Below, one piece after another: positions 16,568 through 24,744 of a stretch of 64,000 nt of DNA. Position 1 is the first letter of the stretch; every line of letters begins with the position of its first letter. The translations under genes and the position numbers were made by a program. The stretch spans positions 4,176,501 through 4,240,500 of the forward strand of contig NZ_CP020700.1 in assembly GCF_003932715.1 (NCBI RefSeq). The letters are read 5' to 3'. Source of the stretch: Streptomyces tsukubensis. GTDB taxonomy: Bacteria > Actinomycetota > Actinomycetes > Streptomycetales > Streptomycetaceae. The notes under the pieces are model-generated. The model had not been told where the DNA came from. It did not search any database and worked only from the letters and a program-made list of their open reading frames with translations.

Positions 16568-18031
16568 CTACTCGCGGGGGCCGTCCGGCCGCCCCGCCCG
16601 GGCCCGGACCAGCAGGGCGTACGCCCCCACCAGCACCAGCAGCGCCGGAACGCCCACCAGGCACGCCGTCCGCATCTCGGGGACGAAGATCCCCGTCGCG
16701 TACACCGACAGCAGCGCGGCGATCCCCAGCACCGGGGTCACCCGCCCGCCGGGCAGCCGCAGCGACGACGGCGGCCGGTCCGGATCCCGGCGGAAGGCGA
16801 GCAGCGTCAGCAGGACGACGATCCACACCGCGACGATCCCGAACGTGCCCAGCGCCAGCAGCACCCCGAAGACCCGGGCGCCGAAGAGCGCGGTCAGCCC
16901 GGCGGTGACCAGGAAGCCCAGCGCGGAGAAGAGGATCGCCCGGCGCGGCACCCCGTGCCCGGTGGTGGCGCCGAGGGCGCGCGGCGCGAACCGGTCGTCG
17001 CCCAGGGAGTGCAGCATCCGCCCGGCGGCGTACAGATTGGCGTTGGCGGCGGACAGCGCGGTGACCAGGACGACGAAGTTGGTCACGGACGCCGCGGCGG
17101 GGATCCCGGCCGCGTCGAACATCGTCACGAACGGGCTGCCCTCGGTGCCGTGCCCGCCGGACACCTCGGTCCACGGCAGGACGGCGAGCATCACGGCGAT
17201 CGCGCCCAGATAGAAGAGGGTGAGCCGGAGGACGAGGGTCCGCAGGGCGCCGCGGAGCGCCGGGCCGGGGTCCTTCGCCTCGGGCGCGGAGACGGCGACG
17301 AGTTCGATGCCCGCGAAGCTGAACAGCACGATCGACATCACCAGCCAGATCGCCATCGGCCCCTCGGGGACGAAACCGCCGTGCGCGGTCCAGTTGCCGA
17401 CACCGGTCGCGGGCCGGTCCGGCAGTCCGAAGACGATCAGTACGGTCCCGATGACGATGAACGCGACGACGGCGAAGGCCTTGATCGCACTGAGGACGGA
17501 CTCGGTGGTGCCGAAGTTCCGCACCCCGGTCGCGTTGACGCCGGTGACGGCGGCCGCGAAGACGAGGACCGCGGCCCACAGGGGGACATCGGGCCACCAG
17601 AAGCGCAGATAGATCGCGGCGGCGACGACCTCGGAGCCGATGCCGACGATCAGCGCGACCCAGTAGATCCACTGGACGGAGAATCCGGCGAAGGGGCCGA
17701 GGGCGCGTCCGGCGATGGTGCCGAAGGAGCCGCGGACGGGCAGGGCGCTGACCATCTCGCCGAGGGCGTAGGCGACGACGAGGGCGATCAGCGCACCGGC
17801 GGCGTAGCTGAGGAGGACGGCGGGCCCGGCGACGGAGATCGCGGCGCCCGCGCCGAGGAACAGTCCGGTGCCGAGCGCGGAACCGAGCCCGAGCAGCGCC
17901 ATCTGCCGTCGGCCGAGCCCGCGCCGCAGCTCGTTCCCGCCGGTGCCGGTCGTGCCGGTCGTGCCGGTCGTGCTGGTCGTGCTGTCGCCGGGGGCCGCCG
18001 GTGCCGCGGGGCGGCGGGGAGCGGTGGTCAC
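16568..18031 (-). CDS. Amino-acid permease (APC superfamily)
   Basis: A 487-residue permease with about 12 TM helices. It carries the APC hallmarks: GLGSALGTGLFLGAGAAISVAGPAVLLSYAAGALI in TM1-2, GRALGPFAGFSVQWIYWVALIVGIGSEVVAAA, and LFSFAGIELVAVSAPEAKDP in TM6. It resembles the GabP/ProY/AnsP amino-acid-transporter group. The first 33 residues are a hydrophilic, Thr/Gly-repeat tail (STTSTTGTTGTTGTGG) encoded by 9-bp repeats. GTG start. Convergent with the siderophore operon, so probably unrelated to it, although a precursor amino-acid role is conceivable. Confidence 0.88.
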   Translation of the reverse strand: MTTAPRRPAAPAAPGDSTTSTTGTTGTTGTGGNELRRGLGRRQMALLGLGSALGTGLFLGAGAAISVAGPAVLLSYAAGALIALVVAYALGEMVSALPVRGSFGTIAGRALGPFAGFSVQWIYWVALIVGIGSEVVAAAIYLRFWWPDVPLWAAVLVFAAAVTGVNATGVRNFGTTESVLSAIKAFAVVAFIVIGTVLIVFGLPDRPATGVGNWTAHGGFVPEGPMAIWLVMSIVLFSFAGIELVAVSAPEAKDPGPALRGALRTLVLRLTLFYLGAIAVMLAVLPWTEVSGGHGTEGSPFVTMFDAAGIPAAASVTNFVVLVTALSAANANLYAAGRMLHSLGDDRFAPRALGATTGHGVPRRAILFSALGFLVTAGLTALFGARVFGVLLALGTFGIVAVWIVVLLTLLAFRRDPDRPPSSLRLPGGRVTPVLGIAALLSVYATGIFVPEMRTACLVGVPALLVLVGAYALLVRARAGRPDGPRE

Positions 18032-18256
18032 GGCGGGGCCTCGGCAGTACTGGGGGAGCTGGGGGAGCTGGGGGCGGGGTGCGGCCGGTCACGAGGCGTA
18101 CTCCGGGAGGAGGAACCCCTGACCGTATCCGCCCTATACGGTACCTTCCCGGCCCCCCGGGACGATTCCGGCGGCTTCCAGGCTGCCCGAGGTGCTTGAG
18201 GTGCCGGGCCCGTCCCCCGAGCGCGGGCCCGGCACCTCAGCTCCGTCAGGAGCGCG

Positions 18257-19645
18257 TCACAGACCCGTGCCCGCGCTCCACACCTTGCCGCTGACGGCGT
18301 CGGGGGCGTCCTGCCACACCGCCGTGGTCCGGCCCGCCGGGCCGCCCGCGACATGACCCTCGGCCACCCCGGACGGCTGGGCCATCAGAGCGGCAGGCGC
18401 GCTCCACGCCCCTCCGGTACGGCCCGCGTAGTGGACGACCTGCGAGAAGCCCGTGTCGTCCTGCTCGGTCCACAGAACATGGACGGAGCCGTCCGGACCG
18501 ATCTCCGCGTCGTACTCGTCCCGCGGGTAGCCGTTGGTCACGGTGGTCGCCGGGGACCAGGTGCCGGTGGCCGCGGAGCGGGTGGTCGCGTGGATCCGGA
18601 ACCCGTTCGCTCCGTAGCCGCGCCACACCATGGTGATCTGGCCGTCCGGGCCGATCAGCGGCCGGCTCGCCGCCGCGGAATCGACGTCCGCGGCCTTCTG
18701 CGGCGCGCCCCACTGGGTGCTGCCCGCGGGGCGGACGAGCACGTCGAGGGCTTCGGGCCCGAAGGCGCCCGCCGGGGTGCGGAGCCAGCTCAGGACGGCC
18801 GAGCCGTCGGGGGCGACGGCCGCCCGCGGCACCACTGCGTCGGACGTGCCGGACAGACTGCGGGCCGTGGTCCAGGTGCCGGATCCCGGGGCCAGATCGG
18901 AGGCGATGACGGACGAGCCGTCGGCACGGTTCTCGTGCCAGAGCACGGTGGCCGTGCCGTCGGGCGCGACCAGCGGCTCCAGGGTGCCTTCCAGGGTCTC
19001 CGCCGGTGTGGTGTCCAGCTTGACCGGCGCGGACCAGGCGCCGCCCGCGGCCGGGCGCTCGGAGACGTACACATCGGTGATGCGGTCGCCCTGCCGGAGC
19101 CAGGTGGTGACCGCCCGGCCGCCGGTGCCGACGGCGGTGGAGGGGGCGATGTAGTCGGCTCCGGCGGCGATGTCGACCGGTGCCGAGAAGGCCGTGGCAC
19201 CGGGGGCGAGGGCCGCCGTCCGGATGGTGTTCTGCGCGGCGGCGACCTTGACCCAGGTGAGGGTGAGGGAGCCGTCAGGGCCCGGGACCAGCGTGGCGTT
19301 GCGCGTCCCGGTGGGCAGGGTGTCCACGACCGTCGGCGCGCCCCAGACGGCGCTGCCCGCGGGCCGGATCGCGATCAGGAGGTCCGTCTGCGCGGAGCCG
19401 GGTGACTGCCGGAACGTGGCCGCGACGACATCGCCGTTCCCGGCCGTACGGACCTCGGCGACGTGCACCGTGTCGGCACCGGTCGCGGAGAGGGCGACGG
19501 GGGTGCTCCAGGGTCCGGTGACCCCGGCGGACGCGGATGTCGCACTGCCCAGCAGCAGCGCCGGGGTGAGGACGGCCCCGATCAGCGCGGCGCGGGCGGA
19601 CATCGGGCGGCGGGGGGTCGGGGCGTGGTGAACCTGCTGGCTCAA
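18257..19645 (-). CDS. Secreted repeat protein, beta-propeller-like
   Basis: A 462-residue exported protein. TTG start with a perfect GGAGG five bases ahead (19651-19655); an internal ATG at 19603 also precedes the signal peptide (SARAALIGAVLTPALLLGSATSASAG). The rest is built of repeated units of about 45-60 residues with patterns such as G-x-W-x-P...GPDG-x-V/L-x-W, e.g. VAPDGTATVLWHENRADGS, VAPDGSAVLSWLRTPAG, IGPDGQITMVWRGYG, IGPDGSVHVLWTEQDD. This matches exo-alpha-sialidase/BNR-like propellers and suggests seven or so blades. No catalytic residues identified; likely a carbohydrate- or surface-binding protein. Confidence 0.75.
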   Translation of the reverse strand: MSQQVHHAPTPRRPMSARAALIGAVLTPALLLGSATSASAGVTGPWSTPVALSATGADTVHVAEVRTAGNGDVVAATFRQSPGSAQTDLLIAIRPAGSAVWGAPTVVDTLPTGTRNATLVPGPDGSLTLTWVKVAAAQNTIRTAALAPGATAFSAPVDIAAGADYIAPSTAVGTGGRAVTTWLRQGDRITDVYVSERPAAGGAWSAPVKLDTTPAETLEGTLEPLVAPDGTATVLWHENRADGSSVIASDLAPGSGTWTTARSLSGTSDAVVPRAAVAPDGSAVLSWLRTPAGAFGPEALDVLVRPAGSTQWGAPQKAADVDSAAASRPLIGPDGQITMVWRGYGANGFRIHATTRSAATGTWSPATTVTNGYPRDEYDAEIGPDGSVHVLWTEQDDTGFSQVVHYAGRTGGAWSAPAALMAQPSGVAEGHVAGGPAGRTTAVWQDAPDAVSGKVWSAGTGL

Positions 19646-19883
19646 GGAAACCTCCGGCTCGTCGCTACAGGCACGCCGGAAAACCATGCCCTTTGTCATG
19701 GCCACGGAATTCCGGTGATCGCCGGGAAGCTATCACCGGGCCCGTATCACCGCAGGACAAAGGGGATGGAGCGGGAGAAGGTTCCTCGTGATCACGTGAC
19801 CGCGGTACGGGCGGTGGCGCGCGCGTGTCCCGCCGCCGCCCGCCGCGCCGCCGCTACCTGCGCACCGCCGTGAAACCGTCGCT

Positions 19884-20522
19884 TCAGACGACCGCGCAGG
19901 GGCACTCCCGGTATTCGAGCCCCAGCTCCCGGTCGACCGGCACGCTGGTCCGCGTCGACGCGGCGGTCACGGCCTCCCAGGAGCCGTACTTCGCATAGAG
20001 CTGGTCGGCGGTCGGGCCCAGCGGATTGCCGTACTTGGCGATGTTCCGCTCCTCCAGCGCGCGTACCTCGTCCGGGCTCATCCCGGCCCGGGTGATCTCC
20101 TTGGCCTCATTGCGCAGCTGCACCATGCGCCGGGCGATCTCCTCCTCCGAGGCCCCCGCGGCGCGCATCGCGCACTCCTCGCGGTCCATCTCCACGAGCA
20201 GCCCGTGGTACATCATCCGGATCTCGCGCGACTGCTCGCGCTGCTCCGGGGTCTGCGCCCGGATCCGGCAGACCACCGGCTCGGGGCTGTCGCACGGCCC
20301 CGCGCTCGGCGGCTGCTGCGACAGCGGGGCGACGACCACGGATCCGCAGGACCCGGTCCCGGGCGAGCAGACGGCGGCCTGGGCCGCGCCGGGGGCGAAC
20401 AGCACGGCCTGTCCGGCGAGGACCGCGGAGACCACAAGGGTTCGGGCGGCCCGCCCGAATCGGGAGGCGGAGCGGGAGTCCTGAGCGGGCCCGGAGTGTC
20501 GGGGGTGACGAAGTGTCGGCAT
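19884..20522 (-). CDS. Exported cysteine-containing hypothetical protein
   Basis: A 212-residue protein with a Sec-type signal peptide (SRFGRAARTLVVSAVLAGQAVLFAPGAAQAAV), then a Cys-rich N-region (CSPGTGSCGS, GPCDSPEPVVCRI), an acidic helix-rich middle (REQSREIRMMYHGLLVEMDREECAMRAAGASEEEIARRMVQLR) and a C-terminus ending ECPCAVV. The pattern EEIARRMVQLRNE...MSPDEVRALEERNIAKYG looks like repeated helical hairpins found in actinobacterial toxin-immunity or polymorphic-toxin leaders, but I cannot name the family. Alternative start at 20567. Six cysteines in the mature part suggest disulphides. Confidence 0.65.
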   Translation of the reverse strand: MPTLRHPRHSGPAQDSRSASRFGRAARTLVVSAVLAGQAVLFAPGAAQAAVCSPGTGSCGSVVVAPLSQQPPSAGPCDSPEPVVCRIRAQTPEQREQSREIRMMYHGLLVEMDREECAMRAAGASEEEIARRMVQLRNEAKEITRAGMSPDEVRALEERNIAKYGNPLGPTADQLYAKYGSWEAVTAASTRTSVPVDRELGLEYRECPCAVV

Positions 20523-20647
20523 GCGCGCATCCTGCGGCGCCGATGCCTCCGCGCACCCTGTGAACACGGCGGTTTCGCCCGTCCGGGCGGCCCCGCCCGC
20601 CGAAAAATCAAACGCCCGGCCCCCGATCCCCCACTACGGTCGAACGC

Positions 20648-21397
20648 ATGGCTGACGAGAAGTTCGAGAATCCGGTCCTGGCCGAGATCTACGACCCCCT
20701 GGAGGCCGACCGTTCGGACCTCGACGCCTACCTCCGGATGGCCGAGGAGTTCGGGGCCCGCCGGATCCTGGACGTCGGCTGCGGCACCGGGGTGTTCGCC
20801 CTGCTCCTGGCGGAACGCGGGCTCGACGTCACGGGCCTGGACCCCGCGGGTGCCTCCCTGGACGTGGCCCGCGCCAAACCGGGGGCCGGCCGGGTCCGGT
20901 GGATCCACGGCGACATCGCCGCCCTGCCGCCGCTCGACGGCTTCGACCTGATCACCATGACGGCGAACGTCGCCCAGGACATCGAATCGCCCGCCCTCTG
21001 GCATGCCACCCTCCGGGGCGCCCGGGCCGCACTCCGCCCCGGCGGCCGGCTCGTCTTCGAGACCCGCGACCCCGCCCGCCGCGCCTGGGAATCCTGGAAC
21101 CGGGACGAGAGCTACGAGGTGGTGGACGTTCCCGGCCGGGGGGAGGTCGAGAGCTGGTACGACGTCCTGGACGCCGACGGCCCCCTGGTGACCTTCCGTC
21201 AGACCTGTGTTTTCCGGGCCACGGGGGCGGTCCTGACCTCGGACTCCACCCTCCGCTTCCGCACCCGCGAGGAGGTCGCCGCCGATCTGGCGGCCACGGG
21301 CTTCCCGGCGCACGAGGTCCGCGACGCCCCCGACCGCCCCGGCCGCGAGTTCGTGTTCGTCGCCCGCCGCCCGCCGCAGGACCCGGACCGGGACTGA
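20648..21397 (+). CDS. SAM-dependent methyltransferase, class I
   Basis: A 249-residue Rossmann-fold methyltransferase. Motif I is ILDVGCGTGVFALLLAERG (around residue 39), motif II GLDPAG, motif III DGFDLITMTANVAQDI, and post-motif LRPGGRLVFETRDPARRAW. The C-terminal half (VESWYDVLDADGPLVTFRQTCVFRATGAVLTSDSTLRFRTREEVAADLAATG) is the lid typical of small-molecule methyltransferases. ATG start. Substrate unknown; it stands alone between secreted-protein genes. Confidence 0.85.
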   Translation: MADEKFENPVLAEIYDPLEADRSDLDAYLRMAEEFGARRILDVGCGTGVFALLLAERGLDVTGLDPAGASLDVARAKPGAGRVRWIHGDIAALPPLDGFDLITMTANVAQDIESPALWHATLRGARAALRPGGRLVFETRDPARRAWESWNRDESYEVVDVPGRGEVESWYDVLDADGPLVTFRQTCVFRATGAVLTSDSTLRFRTREEVAADLAATGFPAHEVRDAPDRPGREFVFVARRPPQDPDRD

Positions 21398-21470
21398 CTC
21401 CGGTACCGACGAATTCGCTCCACTCCCTGCCCGTGCCCCCGCCACGGCGCTACGGTGTCCCCTCACCGAA

Positions 21471-21525
21471 TCTGCACATCTGCAGATACGCACATCCGCA
21501 AACCTGCACATCTGAACATCTGCAC
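21471..21525. repeat. Degenerate tandem repeat of cacatctgc-like units
   Basis: A run of about six imperfect 8-11-base units related to tctgcacat fills the 12-65 bases upstream of the excalibur gene's TTG start. The units are more AT-rich than the flanks. Position suggests a promoter or expression-tuning element; no function is established. Confidence 0.6.
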
Positions 21526-21536
21526 CAGGGGGGACC

Positions 21537-22043
21537 TTGAGTAGTCCGTATGCGATGGCGCCACCGCCACCACCACCCCCGCCCGGCCCCGCGGGTCCGG
21601 AACGGTCGCTGTGGCGGATGAAGCGCCTCTACGCCGGAGGCGCCCTGATCTTGTTCCTGGGCTTCGGCTGCGGCAGCACCGCCGGATCCGGGGACCCCGG
21701 CGCATCGGCCGCGAAGCCCGGACCGACCGTGACCGCAACGGCCACCGTCACCGCGACGGCGACCGCCGCACCCGAGCCCGCGAAGACGGTCGTCGAGCCG
21801 GGCCCGACGGTCACCGTCATCAAGACCAAGGCCGCGAAGCCCCCGGCTCCGGCCCGCGACACCGGAACGGACCAGGGCGGCACGGACGGCGGCGGCACCG
21901 GCGGAGGCGGCGTCTCCACGGAGGTCTACTACGCCAACTGCACCGCCGCCCGGGCCGCGGGCGCCGCACCGGTCAGCAGGGGCGAACCCGGCTACGGCCG
22001 CCACCTCGACCGCGACAACGACGGCGTCGGCTGCGACTCCTGA
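21537..22043 (+). CDS. Excalibur calcium-binding domain protein, membrane-anchored
   Basis: A 168-residue protein. TTG start after gggggaccttga. The N-terminus is poly-proline (PPPPPPPP), then one TM or lipoprotein-like segment (RLYAGGALILFLGFGCGSTAG), a long Thr/Ala/Pro linker (TVTATATVTATATAAPEPAK), a Gly-rich spacer and a C-terminal excalibur domain (VYYANCTAARAAGAAPVSRGEPGYGRHLDRDNDGVGCDS) with the DRDNDGVGC calcium loop. Such domains bind Ca2+ at the cell surface. The GCG around residue 45 could be a lipobox. Confidence 0.88.
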   Translation: MSSPYAMAPPPPPPPPGPAGPERSLWRMKRLYAGGALILFLGFGCGSTAGSGDPGASAAKPGPTVTATATVTATATAAPEPAKTVVEPGPTVTVIKTKAAKPPAPARDTGTDQGGTDGGGTGGGGVSTEVYYANCTAARAAGAAPVSRGEPGYGRHLDRDNDGVGCDS

Positions 22044-22239
22044 CCCCGGACCCGTCGGGCCGGTGCCGTGCCCGGCACCGGCCCCCGGAATCGGTTTTCA
22101 TCGCAGTAACTCCCCCATTCCGCCCGGCGTGCGCTAGGTTCGGCTGCGTGCGCGCTGCGTAGGCGGCATATGACGGAACGAGACGACTGCGGCTGCCTTG
22201 GGCAGGTGCCCGCTGCGGCTGTGCGCCCGGGGGGGCCAC

Positions 22240-24369
22240 ATGCAAGAGATGATCAAAGGAGCCAATGTCGCCCTGGCGGCGCTGAGCGAGGACACCGACG
22301 CGGTGGTCGTCGGACTGAGCTGGAGCAGTGCGGACGGGGACGGCGACGCGGATGTGTCGGTGCTCCTCCTCGACGACAACGGCAAGGTCCGCAGCGACAA
22401 CGACTTCTACTTCTACAACCACCCGGCCGCCGCCGACGGCAGCATCCAGCTCCTGGGCAAGATACCGACGGCCAACGGCAGCGAAGACCGCATCAGCCTG
22501 GATCTCGCCGCGGTACCGCCGGACGTCGCCCGCGTCGTCGTGGCCGCCAGCCGGTACGAAGGCGCCCGCTTCGGGCAGCTCGACGACATCCGGCTCACGC
22601 TGGCCGACCGCGGCGGGGACGTTCTGCTCGGATTCGCCATCGACGACGCGAGCGTGGAGACCGCGTTCGTCTTCGGTGAGCTGTACCGGCGCGGCGAGGA
22701 GTGGAAGTTCCGGGCGGTCGGCCAGGGGTACGAGAGCGGACTGGCCGGTCTCGCCACCGACTTCGGCATCGACATAGCCGAAGACACCGAAGACACCGCA
22801 GACACCGACGACACGGCAGCCACCGAAGACACCGCAGCCGCGACCACGACCGCGACCGCGCCCGGGGGCACCGCCCGGGAGCCCGCCGCGGAAGCCCCCG
22901 CCCCCGCCCCGGAGCCCGCGGACCGGCCGGCCTCCGCCACCGGCGCCCCGTCGACTTCTTCCGCCCGGCCCGCCCCCGAGGCGGCCCCCGCCTCCGCCGA
23001 CCGCCCGGCCCGCCCCCGCGCCACCAGGACGGTCAAGAAGAAGGTCACGCTGCCGAAGGTGGCCAAGAAGTCCCTCGCCGAGAACGACGCCTGGCGGACC
23101 GCCCGGCTCTTCCCCGTACCGACGCTCAGAAGCGACAAGGAGCGGGAGCTGCGCGCCACTTCGGTGCTGCTGTCGGTGATGGCGCAGGTGCCGGAGTTCG
23201 GCCGGCGCCTCACGGCGGCGTTCGGCGCGCCGGCCGGGCGGATGCAGACCTTCACCGAGGTGTCCCTGCCACACGGTGATACCCCGCGCCGCCCGGACGG
23301 GGTGATCCGTGTCGAGCGCGCCGGGAAGCTGTGGACGGCGCTGGTCGAGACGAAGACCAACGGCAATCCGCTCAAGGCCGAACAGGTCCAGGACTATATG
23401 GACATCGCCGCCCGCCGCGGCTACGAGGCCGTGATCACCCTCTCGAACGAAGTCGCCCTCGACGGTGTTCCGCTGGTCGAGGTGAAGGTCGACGGGCGCC
23501 GCAAGCACAAGGTGACCCTGTGGCATCTGTCCTGGGCGGAAGTGGCGCACCAGGCGCAGATGCTGATCCGCCACGAAGGCGTCGGCAACGCCGCGCACGC
23601 CTGGCTGCTCCAGGAACTGCTGCACTATCTGCAGCACGAGAACTCCGGCTGCCACGGCTTCCAGAACATGGGCCCCGCCTGGGTCCCCGTCCGCAACGGC
23701 ATCGAGGCGGAGACCCTCTCCCAGGGTGATCCGCGCGCCGTCCGGGTCGTGGAGAGCTGGGAGCAGCTCGTCCGTCAGGTCTGCCTCCGGCTCGGCGGCG
23801 AACTGGGCCAGAAGGCCCTGCCCGTCCAGCGCACCAAGCGCGGTGCCGACCCGACCGCCCGGCGGGCCGAGCTCGCCGACCGGCTGTGCACGGACGGCCG
23901 GCTCACCGCGGAACTGCGCATCGACGGCACACCGGGCGTCTTCACGATCACGGCCGATCTGCGGACCGCCAAACTGCGGACGTCCGTCGACGTCCCGACG
24001 CCCGAGGGCGGCTATCCGCTCGCCTCGGCCAAGCGTCTGGTCCGGTCCCTGGCGGAGGCCCCGGCGGACCTCCACGTCGAGACGCTGGTGGACGAGGGCA
24101 ACGGGCCCCGGGGCACGCTGGAGCGGCTGCGCCCCGAGCCGGGCGATCTGCTGCCCAGGGACGGCGCCCCGATCGCCGGGTTCCGGCTGTCGCTCTTCAA
24201 GGGCATGGGCGGTACCCGCGGCGCGACGGAATCCGGCTTCATCCGGAGCGTCGACGATGCCGTGGACCGGTTCTACGGCAGCGTCGTGGCACATCTGACG
24301 TCCTTCGACCGCCGTACGCCCCGCCGCGCCGCGTCCGCGGAACCCGCGGAGTCCGGCGCGGACGCCTGA
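22240..24369 (+). CDS. TerD-domain protein fused to a PD-(D/E)XK nuclease-like domain
   Basis: A 709-residue protein. Residues 1-180 are a TerD (tellurium/stress, Ca2+-binding) domain: LSWSSADGDGDADVSVLLLDDNGKV, DFYFYNHP, and the DVLLGFAIDDASVETAFVFGELYRRGEEWKFRAVGQGY ending. A disordered acidic/proline linker follows (EDTEDTADTDD...), then a basic patch (RATRTVKKKVTLPKVAKK). Around residues 300-480 lies a nuclease-like block with D353 (RPDGVIRV), E370-x-K372 (ALVETKTNG) and a downstream QVQDY helix, the PD-(D/E)XK order. C-terminal residues 490-709 are an uncharacterised all-purpose domain. Domain pairing of TerD with nuclease modules has been described for Ter systems; this protein's own role is unknown. 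Confidence 0.8.
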   Translation: MQEMIKGANVALAALSEDTDAVVVGLSWSSADGDGDADVSVLLLDDNGKVRSDNDFYFYNHPAAADGSIQLLGKIPTANGSEDRISLDLAAVPPDVARVVVAASRYEGARFGQLDDIRLTLADRGGDVLLGFAIDDASVETAFVFGELYRRGEEWKFRAVGQGYESGLAGLATDFGIDIAEDTEDTADTDDTAATEDTAAATTTATAPGGTAREPAAEAPAPAPEPADRPASATGAPSTSSARPAPEAAPASADRPARPRATRTVKKKVTLPKVAKKSLAENDAWRTARLFPVPTLRSDKERELRATSVLLSVMAQVPEFGRRLTAAFGAPAGRMQTFTEVSLPHGDTPRRPDGVIRVERAGKLWTALVETKTNGNPLKAEQVQDYMDIAARRGYEAVITLSNEVALDGVPLVEVKVDGRRKHKVTLWHLSWAEVAHQAQMLIRHEGVGNAAHAWLLQELLHYLQHENSGCHGFQNMGPAWVPVRNGIEAETLSQGDPRAVRVVESWEQLVRQVCLRLGGELGQKALPVQRTKRGADPTARRAELADRLCTDGRLTAELRIDGTPGVFTITADLRTAKLRTSVDVPTPEGGYPLASAKRLVRSLAEAPADLHVETLVDEGNGPRGTLERLRPEPGDLLPRDGAPIAGFRLSLFKGMGGTRGATESGFIRSVDDAVDRFYGSVVAHLTSFDRRTPRRAASAEPAESGADA

Positions 24370-24527
24370 CCCCGGCCCGACCTCTTTCGCAGCCGTACGG
24401 CCCGGGCGGCGCGGCCCGGGCCTCAGGCGGAGCTCCCGTACGGACCCGGCTACCAGGGTCTCCGGCGGGGACCGCCGCGTACCGAACGGCCCGTACGAGG
24501 GCGCCCGTACCCCTCGTACGCAAAGAA

Positions 24528-24554
24528 CCCCGGCCTCCGTGACGGAGGCCGGGG
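24528..24554 (-). terminator. Terminator of the atypical tRNA-Gly gene
   Basis: A perfect 12-bp stem (CCCCGGCCTCCG with its complement) and a 3-base loop. On the minus strand it is followed by TTCTTT, an intrinsic-terminator tail. It starts six bases past the tRNA 3' end. Confidence 0.85.
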
Positions 24555-24559
24555 CCTGA

Positions 24560-24632
24560 TGGAGCGCTGGGCAGGCCTTGCACCTGCATCCCCCCACGGG
24601 AAGTGGGGTGTCTTTCCTTGGACCACCAACGC
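24560..24632 (-). tRNA. tRNA-Gly(UCC), structurally atypical, CCA encoded
   Basis: A complete cloverleaf of 73 nt: acceptor GCGTTGG paired with CCAGCGC, short D-arm (GTC/GAC, A14, A15, G18, G19, A21 present), anticodon stem CCCCA/TGGGG with loop CTTCCCG (anticodon UCC), 4-base variable region ending U48 (pairs with A15), T-stem GCAGG/CCTGC, discriminator U73 and encoded CCA. GlyRS identity elements G1-C72, C2-G71, G3-C70, U73, C35, C36 are all present. Deviations: T-loop TGCAAGG has G at 55 instead of U, and position 37 is C, able to extend the stem. Own promoter (24675-24704) and terminator. Likely a functional glycine tRNA, perhaps with a non-ribosomal role (inference). Confidence 0.85.
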
Positions 24633-24674
24633 ATGTCGTCCGCTTCCGGTTTCCCGGTGCGCGATCGCAAGATC

Positions 24675-24704
24675 ACTATACCCCGCCGGACGCCTGTTCC
24701 CCAA
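24675..24704 (-). promoter_or_regulatory. Promoter of the atypical tRNA-Gly
   Basis: On the minus strand TTGGGG (-35, 24699-24704), 18 bases, then TATAGT (-10, 24675-24680). The -10 ends 42 bases before the mature tRNA 5' end, leaving a short leader. A strong vegetative-type match for this GC-rich genome. Confidence 0.65.
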
Positions 24705-24744
24705 CTCCGCCGGACGGGGCCCGAACCGGCGGATCCATGCCGAC

